From Phycisphaerales bacterium UBA5793 (GTDB lineage Bacteria > Planctomycetota > Phycisphaerae > Phycisphaerales > UBA5793): a stretch of DNA of 64,000 bases. Below, piece after piece: positions 45,456 through 54,115 of this stretch. Within the stretch, counting starts at the first letter, position 1. The number at the start of each line of letters is the position of its first letter. The notes beneath the pieces are model-generated. The model was not told where the DNA came from, did no database searches, and was given only the letters and a program-made list of their open reading frames with translations. The DNA is taken from contig DIDT01000051.1 of NCBI GenBank assembly GCA_002418285.1, positions 72,424 to 136,423 of the forward strand. Reading direction: 5' to 3'. A program made the translations under genes and the position numbers.

Positions 45456-46259
45456 GTGTTACCCGTGCGATTCGCCATCTGCTGCATCCCGCTTGTCCTC
45501 TCCGCGGGCTGTCGTCCGGAGTCTTCCGCGACTGACGCATCGACCATCACCGTCTTCGCCGCCGCCAGTACCACTGACGTGATGCGCGATATCGGCACTC
45601 GCTATGAGAAAGAAACGGGGATTCACCTCGTGTTCAGCTTTGACTCTTCTTCGAATCTCGCCCGGCAGATCAGGGCGGGGTCGCCAGCGGACATCTTCCT
45701 CTCCGCCGACGAAGCCTGGATGGACGAGCTCGCAGCTGCGGGCCTGCTCGGGGCCAACTCCCGCTTTGACTTGCTCGCCAACGATCTCGTGATGGTCGCG
45801 CCTGTCTCGGCGTCCAGGTTCGAGGTTGAGTTCACGCCGCAGTTCGACTTCGCAGCCCGCCTGCCGCAGATCCGGCGCATCGCCGTGGGCGATACCGATC
45901 ACGTTCCTGCCGGCCGCTATGCGAAGCAGGCTCTCGAATCGCTCGGCTGGTGGAAGGCGCTCCAACCTCGCCTCATCCCCGCCAAGGACGTCCGGGCCGC
46001 GCTGCGCCTCGTCGAGATGGGCGAGGCCGACGCCGGCATCGTCTACTCCACCGATGCGCGCGCCTCGGACAAGGTCACCGTCATCACCCGGTTTCCCGAA
46101 GACTCGCACCAGCCGATTCGCTATCCCGTCGCGCTGTGCAGCGAATCCGATCTGGCCCGACAGTTCATCGACTTCCTGCGCACGCACGAGGCTGCGGCCG
46201 CCATCTTCGAGCAGGCCGGCTTCCACGTACTGAGCAGCACGAAGGACGGTGGGGGATGA
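45456..46259 (+). CDS. modA: molybdate ABC transporter substrate-binding lipoprotein
   Basis: A 267-residue periplasmic molybdate/tungstate-binding protein. It starts with GTG 45456; the signal ends in a lipobox (LSAGC, Cys ~18). The mature start ITVFAAASTTDVMRDIGTRY and FSFDSSSNLARQIRAGSPAD are the oxyanion-binding signatures. Its stop overlaps the modB ATG by ATGA. Confidence 0.94.
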   Translation: MLPVRFAICCIPLVLSAGCRPESSATDASTITVFAAASTTDVMRDIGTRYEKETGIHLVFSFDSSSNLARQIRAGSPADIFLSADEAWMDELAAAGLLGANSRFDLLANDLVMVAPVSASRFEVEFTPQFDFAARLPQIRRIAVGDTDHVPAGRYAKQALESLGWWKALQPRLIPAKDVRAALRLVEMGEADAGIVYSTDARASDKVTVITRFPEDSHQPIRYPVALCSESDLARQFIDFLRTHEAAAAIFEQAGFHVLSSTKDGGG

Positions 46260-46945
46260 CGCCCGAGGAATGGTCAGCCCTGCTGCTGTCGTTGCGCGTG
46301 GCCCTGTGGAGCATGGCGATCATGCTTGTGCCCGGCATCGCCTGTGCCGCCTTGCTCGCGCGCAAGAAGTTTCCCGGCAAGGTGATCCTCGACGCCGCCA
46401 TCCACCTGCCTCTCGTTCTGCCGCCAGTCGTAGTCGGCTACGTACTGCTCCTTTCGCTCGGCCGCCACGGCTGGCTCGGCGGCTGGCTGTACAACTCGCT
46501 GGGGGTCGAAGTTGCCTTCACCTGGAAAGCAGCCGCGATCGCCTCGGCGGTCATGGGCTTTCCGCTGCTGGTCCGCGCCGTGCGCCTCGCAATGGAACTC
46601 GTTGACCCGCGTCTCGAGCAGGCCGCTCGAACGCTCGGCGCCAGCCCCTGGCGCGTGTTTGCGACGATCACTTTGCCGCTGGCCTTGCCCGGTGTGCTGA
46701 CCGGCATGGTCCTCGCCTTTGCCCGCAGCCTCGGCGAGTTCGGCGCGACGATCACCTTCGCCGGCAACATCGAAGGTGCAACCCGAACACTGCCCACCGC
46801 CATCTACACCTACACCCAGGTGCCCGGCGGCGATGGTCCCGCCATGCGCCTCATGGTCATCTCCATCGCCCTCTCCTTTGCCGCACTCATCGCCTCCGAA
46901 CTCTGCTCGCGATGGCTCACGCGGCGGATCGGCGCTGCGTTGTGA
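46256..46945 (+). CDS. modB: molybdate ABC transporter permease
   Basis: A 229-residue inner-membrane permease with about five hydrophobic segments and the EAA loop DPRLEQAARTLGASPWRVFA that contacts the ATPase. ARSLGEFGATITFAGNI is characteristic of ModB. ATG 46256 overlaps modA by 4 bp and its stop overlaps the modC GTG. Confidence 0.95.
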   Translation: MTPEEWSALLLSLRVALWSMAIMLVPGIACAALLARKKFPGKVILDAAIHLPLVLPPVVVGYVLLLSLGRHGWLGGWLYNSLGVEVAFTWKAAAIASAVMGFPLLVRAVRLAMELVDPRLEQAARTLGASPWRVFATITLPLALPGVLTGMVLAFARSLGEFGATITFAGNIEGATRTLPTAIYTYTQVPGGDGPAMRLMVISIALSFAALIASELCSRWLTRRIGAAL

Positions 46946-48042
46946 TCAAGGCCGATGTCCACCTCGCGCGCGAAGGCTTCACAATGGATGTGCAGTTTCA
47001 GGCAGAAGGCTCCGTGCTCGGCGTGTTTGGCCCATCCGGCGCCGGCAAGACCACGCTCATCAATCTCATCGCCGGTCTCGAAAAGCCCCACCGAGGCTCG
47101 ATGGCGCTGGACCAGCAAACCCTCTTCGACGCGGCGCAACAGATCGACGTACGGACGCATCAGCGCCGAATCGGTGTGGTGTTCCAGGAGCACCGCCTGT
47201 TCCCGCACTACTCCGTCACCGGCAATCTGCTCTACGGAGCGCGGCGTGAGAACGGTGACCTTGACCGCGTCGTGACACTGCTCGAACTCTCCCCGCTGCT
47301 TGATCGCCGCATCAACCAACTCTCCGGCGGTGAACGCCAGCGCATCGCGCTTGGCCGCGCATTGCTGAGTAGGCCGCAACTGCTCCTGCTCGATGAACCG
47401 CTCGCATCGCTCGACCTCCGCCTGCGCCGGCAGATCATCCCGTATCTGCGCCGCGTGCGCGACGAACTCAGGGTGCCCATCGTCTACGTGAGCCACGACC
47501 TGACCGAGATTCTTCAACTGACCGATCAACTGCTTGTGCTCGAACGCGGTAAATCGGTCGGCTGCGGCCGGTATGGCGAGATCGTCCACACGGACGCCGT
47601 TCTCTCGGTCGTGCACGATCGCGGCATGAACAACGTTCTCGTAGCGCGCGTGCTCGAGCACAAGGCCGAAGATGGCGTGTCCGTGCTCGAGATCGGCCCG
47701 CGCGAGCAGGGGGAGCCGACCGGTCGCCTCTTCGCTCCGCTTTGCGCCGCCGAGGTGGGCGCGACGGTTTCGATCTCCATCCGGCCGTGGGATATTGCCC
47801 TGGCGGCTGCGCCGGTTTCGGGCGTGTCGATCCTCAACCAGGTGCGCGGCACGGTGCTGCGCTGCACCGGCCACGAACGTCGCATGCTCGTCGATGTTAA
47901 CATCGGCGCCCCGCTCATCGTCGAGATCAGCCGCCGCAGCGCGACCACGCTGCATATCGAACCGGGCACGCCAATCGTCTGCCTGATCAAGAGTCATTCG
48001 GTGCAGTTTGTGGGGGCGCTGGGGCCCGGCTCTCCACAATAG
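46942..48042 (+). CDS. modC: molybdate ABC transporter ATP-binding protein
   Basis: A 366-residue ATPase. Walker A GPSGAGKTT, Q-loop VVFQEHRLFPHYSV, signature LSGGERQR, Walker B LLLLDEPLASLD and H-loop VSHD are present. The C-terminal ~130 residues include a TOBE-type regulatory domain (from about residue 295) that often binds molybdate. GTG 46942 overlaps the modB stop as GTGA and is preferred to ATG 46912. Its 3' end overlaps an opposite-strand gene by 56 bp. Confidence 0.94.
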   Translation: MIKADVHLAREGFTMDVQFQAEGSVLGVFGPSGAGKTTLINLIAGLEKPHRGSMALDQQTLFDAAQQIDVRTHQRRIGVVFQEHRLFPHYSVTGNLLYGARRENGDLDRVVTLLELSPLLDRRINQLSGGERQRIALGRALLSRPQLLLLDEPLASLDLRLRRQIIPYLRRVRDELRVPIVYVSHDLTEILQLTDQLLVLERGKSVGCGRYGEIVHTDAVLSVVHDRGMNNVLVARVLEHKAEDGVSVLEIGPREQGEPTGRLFAPLCAAEVGATVSISIRPWDIALAAAPVSGVSILNQVRGTVLRCTGHERRMLVDVNIGAPLIVEISRRSATTLHIEPGTPIVCLIKSHSVQFVGALGPGSPQ

Positions 48043-48472
48043 AATTTCGTTGCGCAAGCAAGGCGCCACACTCCGGACAGACCGGTTCGGGACTGCTGTG
48101 ACCCTTCAGGTCGTACGAGCAATCCGGGCATAATCCCCGCGACAGGCGCCGTCGCCTGATCTGCATCTGTCGTTGCCTCCAGACGTAGCCCGTCGCCAGC
48201 AGATACGGCGCGTTGATCCAGAAGAACTGGCCAACGACATAATCCCAACCCAGTTCCGAGATGATCTCCCGACCAAATCCGGGTTCCTGCAGTTGTCCCC
48301 ATTCGCCGATGTTGGTCCAGATGATCAGCGGTAATGGAATGAGGTAGAGCCACCACCGCACGCGGGAGAGCGCGACAAACAGACCGACGTAATTCATGCT
48401 GCCGATCGCCGTGCCAGGGACCGTGGGCATCTTGTCGACGATTTCGGCCAGGAAAAGTGGTTGCACCATCAT
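47987..48472 (-). CDS. membrane protein with C-terminal zinc ribbon
   Basis: About 161 residues, starting at an ATG pair (48472/48469). Two to three hydrophobic segments (VRWWLYLIPLPLIIWT, then WDYVVGQFFWINAPYLLATG) are followed by a basic run RRRRLSR and a zinc ribbon CPDCSYDLKGHSSPEPVCPECG. The ribbon is the same type as in the HEAT proteins at 8058 and 10005, where it lies near the N-terminus. The last 56 bp overlap the 3' end of modC on the other strand. Function unknown. Confidence 0.7.
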   Translation of the reverse strand: MMVQPLFLAEIVDKMPTVPGTAIGSMNYVGLFVALSRVRWWLYLIPLPLIIWTNIGEWGQLQEPGFGREIISELGWDYVVGQFFWINAPYLLATGYVWRQRQMQIRRRRLSRGLCPDCSYDLKGHSSPEPVCPECGALLAQRNSIVESRAPAPPQTAPNDS

Positions 48473-48550
48473 CTCAGACCCGTCCGGCGGGCGAGCCGGG
48501 AGACCTATGGTTCGCGTGAATCGAGCCTCTGGACATCGAAGGGCGGCACC

Positions 48551-49366
48551 ATGCTCAAGCATATTCTCACTTCAATGCTCCTCTTCGGCCTCCTCCTGGG
48601 AGTGTCGTGTGGCAAGTCCGGGTCAGGCGAGTCGGACGCCAGCAACGCAACACCTGCAACTCCAACTCCCTCTTCTCCGCAAGTCAATCCCTCGGTGGTC
48701 CCGCAGTCTCCGGCGATTCCCCAGTGGTTGCAACCCGCCGTGAATGCATCGTTTGATGACCCACGTTTCGATCAGAAAATCGATGCCGTGCTCCAGGTGC
48801 CCGATCACGCCGCGCAGATCGCCGCATTGGCGGCGACGGCTGATGAGGAAACGTGCATGGGCTTGATCTTCGTCGTGGCCCAATTGGCGCACATGACGCA
48901 GGAGCCAAAATACCTGAGCGTCGCTTCCACAATCTCAAGCCGTCTGCAGACCCTTGGGGCTGCCGATACACAGCGCGCACTTGTGCCCATGGCGTATCCG
49001 CCCGAAGTCGTCGGACCCCAGATGCTCGATACGCTCAATGACGATTCGATCACGGCTCTGGACCTGTGCGGCGTCGTGAACTGGCTGAACGAGTGGAGCA
49101 ATCGAGATCCCGCTTCCGTGGACGGGTTAATCGATGCATCTGTTGCCCGACTCAAAGCCCTTTCAGCCAAGGCCATGGAGCATGCCGATCGGGATCACGG
49201 CGCGCTGGCGCTGCTCATCACGCGCACGCTGCGCGAAACAGGCAACCTGTCAAGAGATGACAGCCTTGACCTGCTCGACCGCTGGAACGCGCAATTCAGC
49301 CACATCGGCGGCCTGCAGACGATGTATGCGCGCATTCGCGAGGTCTGTGAGCAGCCGGACGTGTAG
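48551..49366 (+). CDS. putative lipoprotein, unknown function
   Basis: A 271-residue protein. GAAGGGCGG precedes ATG 48551. The signal ends in a lipobox LLGVSC (Cys ~20), followed by a low-complexity S/T/P linker (ATPATPTPSSPQVNP). The rest is alpha-helical with no motif I recognise (LAATADEETCMGLIFVVAQ; LDLCGVVNWLNEWSN; DRDHGALALLITRTLRETGN). Probably a membrane-anchored periplasmic protein with an alpha-solenoid-like body. Confidence 0.75.
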   Translation: MLKHILTSMLLFGLLLGVSCGKSGSGESDASNATPATPTPSSPQVNPSVVPQSPAIPQWLQPAVNASFDDPRFDQKIDAVLQVPDHAAQIAALAATADEETCMGLIFVVAQLAHMTQEPKYLSVASTISSRLQTLGAADTQRALVPMAYPPEVVGPQMLDTLNDDSITALDLCGVVNWLNEWSNRDPASVDGLIDASVARLKALSAKAMEHADRDHGALALLITRTLRETGNLSRDDSLDLLDRWNAQFSHIGGLQTMYARIREVCEQPDV

Positions 49367-49378
49367 CACGGGCGCGAC

Positions 49379-50908
49379 TCACTCCACCTTGTGCAATCGC
49401 CCGATGCGCTGGCGCCTGAATTCGCAGAAGTAGATGTCGCCCGTCGTTGGATCGACGGAAATCCCCGCTGCGTCGGCAAAGGTTCGACCCGGAAACGCAT
49501 TGAGATTCGGGAGGCGCACGCAGTGCTGCCAGTCGGCCGTGATGAAACCCAGCGACGTGTCCGCTTCGATGCCTGCCGACTGGGTGAACCACAGTCGACC
49601 CTCCAGATCATAAGCGATCGAGTGCACCTCCTGGTTTCGCAGATCCGCGCCCGGCACGACCCATTCCCTGATGCACGGATTGCGCCCCTCGCCATCGAGC
49701 GACCGGCACGCGGGATCGAGCGCCCGGCTGCCGATGAAGCGATCAATCGTGCTGTCGAAGAACTCACAGAAGATGACGTCGCCATTGGGCGCTTTGACGA
49801 TCTCCCACGGCCCGGAACCCACGATCCACACAGGGTCGCCCAGCCCGATTGGCTCCGGGAGCGGGTATTCAATGACCCTTCCACTCTCAGGGTGCAGCAC
49901 GCCGATGCGGTTGCCCCAATACGCCGTGTACCAGACCAGTCCCCGATCGTCTATGACCATGTGCGCCGGGAACTTTGAACCCTCCGGCAGGCGATAGACG
50001 CGGTAGCAATCACCGGTCGGTTCACCTTCTTCGCAGATCTGGTGGAGCAGCGAAGTGCTGAAGTCGAAGTGGTTGTCGAACGGAAGGCGCTCGGGGTCAA
50101 AGCTCGCGAGGATCGGCCCCGTTTCCAATCCGCCCTGAGCGACCCACATGCGGCCGCGCCGCGCATCCCATGCCAGACCGATGATCTCGTTCCAGTCGCC
50201 GGGCATGTTGTACACGCGCCACTCGCTGCCGGGCTCGGCCTGCGGGTCATAGCACACCACGCGGCTGTGGTTGGCGTATGCACCGAAGTAGAGCGATCCA
50301 CCGCCTTGCGTGAACCAGATGCGCCCCTCGGGATCGACGAGCACATCCTCGCCGAGTACGCTCGTTTGCGTGCGATGGTCACTAAAGAGTGTCGTTGCAA
50401 ACGGACCCGGACTCGGCGGTTTGGGAATCGCCAGGCCCGTCACGACTCCGGCCACAGGATCGAGATGCTGAAACTCGAGATGGAATTCCTGATTGACCCA
50501 AACCTGTCCCTCGCCGTCGGCCTCGATGGACAGCGGCATGCCGTTCGTGCCCGGCGTCGGAGGAATGTCGAACCAGTCGTAGAAGAAGACATCAATACGC
50601 GCCGGTTGGCTCTGGCCCTCGACGGTGCGCACTCGGATGGCCCCGCTGCGCGCAAACTCATCGATCGTCAGGACGATTTTCGTGTCCTCCCAGGAAACGA
50701 CAGCATCAGAAGTGGAGGGGATTGTGAACTGCTCCCCGCCAGCGCGTGCGACAATCGCTGATCCCGGTCCGGGCGAGCCAAACCCCGTGCCCGGAATGGT
50801 GAGGGTGGTCTGCTGGATCGTGGCGAGAATGGGTGAATCGATGTGCGGGCCGGCGCAGACGCCCGCCAGGGCCGCGCTGGCGGCGATCAGGGGTGCGATG
50901 ATCATCAT
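49379..50908 (-). CDS. secreted Vgb-like beta-propeller protein
   Basis: A 509-residue exported protein; two adjacent ATGs (50908/50905) precede a signal ending near ALAGVCAG. An IPT/TIG-like segment (TLTIPGTGFGSPGPGSAIVA) is followed by repeated blades with GRIWFTQGGGSLYF, GLVWYTAYWGNRIG and GRLWFTQSAGI, as in streptogramin-lyase (Vgb)-type propellers. Most such proteins outside Vgb itself have no proven lyase activity, so this is a structural assignment. It may bind an extracellular ligand. Confidence 0.82.
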   Translation of the reverse strand: MMIIAPLIAASAALAGVCAGPHIDSPILATIQQTTLTIPGTGFGSPGPGSAIVARAGGEQFTIPSTSDAVVSWEDTKIVLTIDEFARSGAIRVRTVEGQSQPARIDVFFYDWFDIPPTPGTNGMPLSIEADGEGQVWVNQEFHLEFQHLDPVAGVVTGLAIPKPPSPGPFATTLFSDHRTQTSVLGEDVLVDPEGRIWFTQGGGSLYFGAYANHSRVVCYDPQAEPGSEWRVYNMPGDWNEIIGLAWDARRGRMWVAQGGLETGPILASFDPERLPFDNHFDFSTSLLHQICEEGEPTGDCYRVYRLPEGSKFPAHMVIDDRGLVWYTAYWGNRIGVLHPESGRVIEYPLPEPIGLGDPVWIVGSGPWEIVKAPNGDVIFCEFFDSTIDRFIGSRALDPACRSLDGEGRNPCIREWVVPGADLRNQEVHSIAYDLEGRLWFTQSAGIEADTSLGFITADWQHCVRLPNLNAFPGRTFADAAGISVDPTTGDIYFCEFRRQRIGRLHKVE

Positions 50909-50963
50909 ACTCAATTATGCGGCCTGTCCGAGGGGATGCAAATACTGATCGCCGATTTGAGGC

Positions 50964-51347
50964 TCACTCCGGCCCGAGCGACTGATAGAGCATCAGCGAG
51001 TTGCCATCCGGATCATAAAACGTCGCCAGCCGCACCATGCCGGGGTACTCGCGCGTCGGGCCGTCGAAGCGAACGTCTTTGGATTCGAGCGTGGCACGAG
51101 CCTTGTCGATGTCCTTGACGCCCCAGGTTGGCGTCGGTCCACCGGGCGTGACTTTGTCGACCTGCGAAAGGCCGAGATTGACGCGCCCACCCTCGACAGG
51201 CGTCTGCAACTCGCACCAGCCTATTTCATCGACGGTGTAGAGGTGTTTGAAGCCCAGCACGTTGGTGTACCACTCAATCGACTTCTTGAGATCGCTCACG
51301 CTGCTGGCGATGGTCAGGCCGCCGTTGTATTCGATGGGTGAGGACAT
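50964..51347 (-). CDS. VOC (glyoxalase/bleomycin-resistance fold) protein
   Basis: A 127-residue metal-binding-fold protein. AAGGAG precedes the ATG at 51347. The vicinal-oxygen-chelate pattern is clear: ASSVSDLKKSIEWYTNVLGF, HLYTVDEIGWCELQTPVEGG and RLATFYDPDGNSLMLYQS. It is divergent from an HxlR-like regulator across a palindrome, so the regulator probably controls it in response to an electrophile or aldehyde-like compound. Substrate unknown. Confidence 0.9.
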   Translation of the reverse strand: MSSPIEYNGGLTIASSVSDLKKSIEWYTNVLGFKHLYTVDEIGWCELQTPVEGGRVNLGLSQVDKVTPGGPTPTWGVKDIDKARATLESKDVRFDGPTREYPGMVRLATFYDPDGNSLMLYQSLGPE

Positions 51348-51395
51348 GGAGGTTCTCCTTTTTGGTCATGGTGTCGACGGTTCGTTGATTCGCAG

Positions 51396-51412
51396 AGTAT
51401 AGTTACTATACT
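51396..51412. promoter_or_regulatory. putative operator between VOC and HxlR-like genes
   Basis: AGTATAG TTA CTATACT is a perfect 7-bp inverted repeat with a 3-bp spacer in an otherwise GC-rich region. It sits in the space between the divergent VOC and regulator genes, 49 bp from the VOC start. Short AT-rich palindromes are usual for HxlR-type autoregulation. Confidence 0.7.
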
Positions 51413-51553
51413 TTATGTGTCAAACCCGGGGCGGTTGCAATGCACGGACGACCAGATTCAGCCCGACCCCGAATGCATCGCAGGACGGTGCTGCAACTGC
51501 TGGCCGGCCTTTTCGCAGGCCCGGCTCCGTTCTTTTCACGGAAGATCGCCGCG

Positions 51554-52090
51554 ATGGACCGCCTCGACCGACTGATGGCCCTGTTTCGACGCCGCTGGGC
51601 GTGCCCCGTCATGGCGGAGCTGCACCGTGCTCAGGGCACGAAGTTCATCTCGCTCGTTCACACGCTTGGCGCCAACGCCGGCTCGGTGCGACAGACCCTC
51701 GACGAACTCATCGACCTCGGCTGGATTCGAAGCAACCCCGGCTACGGTCATCCATTGCGACCCGAGTACATCCTCACCCGGCGCGGAGAGAGACTTGCTC
51801 CGACCTGTGCGCGCCTCGATCAGGCGGTGCGGCAAACAGACTCACATGAGATTGCATTGCGCAAATGGTCCATGCCCGCGCTCTACGTCGTTGGTGATGG
51901 ACCGACGCGCTTCACCGACGTCACCGACGCACTGACTCCGGCCACCGACCGCGCCGTGTCAATCGCGCTCAAGGACCTGTCGAGTGCCCGGATGATCGAG
52001 CGCGCCCTCTTGACCGGCCCGCCGCCCGGCAGCGTCTACGGCGCAACCGCCATCGGCGGGCGCTTCCTGCCTTTGCTGGATCAGATCTGA
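51554..52090 (+). CDS. HxlR-like winged-helix transcriptional regulator
   Basis: About 178 residues from ATG 51554, which follows GGAAGA at 8 nt; an upstream ATG at 51440 would add a 38-residue hydrophobic stretch of unclear value. The first half fits an HxlR winged helix: RLMALFRRRWACPVMAEL, SVRQTLDELIDLGWI and PEYILTRRGERL. A second related half follows (PALYVVGDGPTRFTDVTDAL, ALKDLSSARMIERAL, YGATAIGGRFLPLL). A tandem wHTH would bind a single operator as a monomer or dimer. It likely regulates itself and the VOC gene. Confidence 0.75.
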   Translation: MDRLDRLMALFRRRWACPVMAELHRAQGTKFISLVHTLGANAGSVRQTLDELIDLGWIRSNPGYGHPLRPEYILTRRGERLAPTCARLDQAVRQTDSHEIALRKWSMPALYVVGDGPTRFTDVTDALTPATDRAVSIALKDLSSARMIERALLTGPPPGSVYGATAIGGRFLPLLDQI

Positions 52091-52099
52091 GGTCGTTGA

Positions 52100-53806
52100 C
52101 TACCTAGCCGCGCCCAGCAGTGCTCTTGCGTTGTGCTCGTAGAATGTCGGCGGTTCGTACGTCCACAGCTTGCTGAGCCGCTGCTCCTCCAGCGCCAGCA
52201 TCTTTCGCAGATACCTGCCGACCACCGGCGCTGAAAGGCGCGACTTCCAGCCGAACTCCTTCTTGATCTCATCAAGGATGTGGCTGATCCGCGTTGCCAG
52301 CGTTGCGTTGGCATGCTTGAAGTGATCCCGGGCGGCCCACAGCGCGCCGGCGTACGTCACCGCCAGGTCCCGAGCTTCCCACGCGAAGCGCGAACGGATG
52401 CGAGGGTCTGGATGGTGCTTGTAGCGCTTCCATCCGTTGAGCACGGTCCGCGCGATGCGCACCACGCTTGGTCCGTTGACTTCGAAGTCACGATGGAACG
52501 CGCGGAGGATGAGTTTCCCTTCCTCGCCGCGTGGAATATGCGGGTGTTGGAAATTGAACATCAACTGCCCGTGAATATCTGATTCGACATACTCATCGGG
52601 TGGGAGCATCGTGCCCGCCTTCTGATGCTCGGCGTAGAGCGGCGTCCCCGGGATCGGCGTGTAGAGCATGAACTGGTGAAACTCGGTATCGTGCTCCACC
52701 GCGTAGTCGATCGCCTCGTCGATGTTGTCCAGCGTGTGATTCTCCATCCCGATGATGCTCGAGCCGAGTACGCGGATGCCGTGCGACTGCAGCGTGCGAA
52801 CCAGCGTGCGAGTGTCCGCGTCGCGCAGCTTGGTGTAGGCGGCGTCCTTGCCTTCGAGTCCCATCCAGATCCAGGAGATGCCCAACCGAACGATCTGCTC
52901 GATCGTGTAAGCCCGCAGCACGTTGGCCGAGCCGAAGATATACAGCGACCACGCCTTGCCGTGCTCTTCCATGAGTTCGAGCAGGCGCAGCGCCCGCTTG
53001 CGATGCAGGAGGAAGTTCTCGTCCATCACGAAGAACGAGCGCACCTTCATGTCCTTCTCAAGGCCGCACATGACCTCGAAGAGTTCCTCGCCAGTTTCGT
53101 AGAAGTGAATGCAGGCCCCTTTGCCGCCGAACATCGCCGACGTGGCGCAGAAGTTGCATCCCATGGGGCAGCCGACGGAAGGCAGCAGAACCGCCGCCAC
53201 GTCGCCGGGCTTCTCGCGCATGGTGACGCCCATGGTCCGCGAACCGATGCCCGACGAGATGCGCGGGTGCTTGATCGGCTGGGTGGGGTCTTCGCCAAGG
53301 TATCGGCGCATCCACTCCACTCCCTCGCCGCGCACGATGTGGTCGGCGTCGACAAGCCGATCGAGGTCAGGGTAGTTCGCCACGTGCCCGCCGATGAGCA
53401 GCTTCGCCTCGGGCTGGTGCTGGCGGATGATTTCGCACATGTACCGCACCTTGGCGAGGTTGGGAATGATCGCGCCGAGACCGATGATGTCGTACTTGAC
53501 GGTGCGCAGTTCTTCAACCAGACGATCGAGTGTCGGGAAGTCAAGCAGCGTGCACGGAGCGCTGATGTTGTTCTGGATCAGCATCAACCCCCACGAACGG
53601 TGAAACATCCGCAGCGAGAAGCCGCGCTGTACCCGTGTGACCTGGTTGTGGTAGAGCTCCATCGGGTTGAGGGATCGACTGCCGTATTCGTCGTCCTGGG
53701 CGTAGGGCCCGAAGACGCTGGTGAGCAGCACGCGAGCCTGGGAGCCGCGCGGGTGTGTCGGATGCATGGGGGGGACATACGTTGACTTGGCGATGGCCGT
53801 GGTCAT
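52100..53806 (-). CDS. B12-binding-domain radical SAM protein
   Basis: A 568-residue enzyme of the cobalamin-dependent radical SAM type. The N-terminal Rossmann-like region carries IGLGAIIPNLAKVRYMCEII and LLIGGHVANYPDLDRLV; the classical DxHxxG cobalamin motif is not evident. The radical SAM motif is CPMGCNFC (C-x3-C-x2-C), with FVMDENFLL and GLEGKDAAYTKLRD. The C-terminal ~150 residues are helical and of unknown role. Members methylate or rearrange poorly reactive substrates, but the substrate here is unknown. The gene stands alone. Confidence 0.85.
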   Translation of the reverse strand: MTTAIAKSTYVPPMHPTHPRGSQARVLLTSVFGPYAQDDEYGSRSLNPMELYHNQVTRVQRGFSLRMFHRSWGLMLIQNNISAPCTLLDFPTLDRLVEELRTVKYDIIGLGAIIPNLAKVRYMCEIIRQHQPEAKLLIGGHVANYPDLDRLVDADHIVRGEGVEWMRRYLGEDPTQPIKHPRISSGIGSRTMGVTMREKPGDVAAVLLPSVGCPMGCNFCATSAMFGGKGACIHFYETGEELFEVMCGLEKDMKVRSFFVMDENFLLHRKRALRLLELMEEHGKAWSLYIFGSANVLRAYTIEQIVRLGISWIWMGLEGKDAAYTKLRDADTRTLVRTLQSHGIRVLGSSIIGMENHTLDNIDEAIDYAVEHDTEFHQFMLYTPIPGTPLYAEHQKAGTMLPPDEYVESDIHGQLMFNFQHPHIPRGEEGKLILRAFHRDFEVNGPSVVRIARTVLNGWKRYKHHPDPRIRSRFAWEARDLAVTYAGALWAARDHFKHANATLATRISHILDEIKKEFGWKSRLSAPVVGRYLRKMLALEEQRLSKLWTYEPPTFYEHNARALLGAAR

Positions 53807-54042
53807 TCGGTGGTTGCCTCTGCACTGGGGGCCGCGCGCGACTCAGACCGTGGCGCACGCTGGATATGGGCGGGAAAGCGAGTGATGTGTCTGTTCCATC
53901 CACTGGGGAGAAGTCGCCGCGCGGCGACTTGAATTCAGATAATCCTATCTCCTTGTGTTGGCTGTGGCGCGGGGCTGGCCCCAATCGTCTTCAAATCCAC
54001 GGCTGGGCGTCGTGGGCCATCATCTGGACGCCTCACTGGGAG
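53807..54042. other. intergenic region upstream of the radical SAM gene
   Basis: About 240 bp with no supported gene between the radical SAM start and the terminator of the subtilase gene. It should hold the radical SAM promoter. Nothing else was recognised. Confidence 0.6.
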
Positions 54043-54080
54043 AAAAAGCACAACCCCGCAGGCATCGGCGCCTGCGGGGC
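54043..54080 (-). terminator. intrinsic terminator of subtilase gene
   Basis: Minus-strand stem CCCCGCAGGC / GCCTGCGGGG with a short loop, followed by TTGTGCTTTTT. It ends the 54116-56197 gene. Confidence 0.85.
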
Positions 54081-54115
54081 TGGTTGAGAACACTCCACGT
54101 CGACGGGCGAATCGA

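Noticed and set aside
46810..48069. A 419-codon minus-strand frame opposite modB and modC
   Set aside because: The opposite strand encodes a complete modABC operon with overlapping stops and starts; the antisense product has no recognisable motif.
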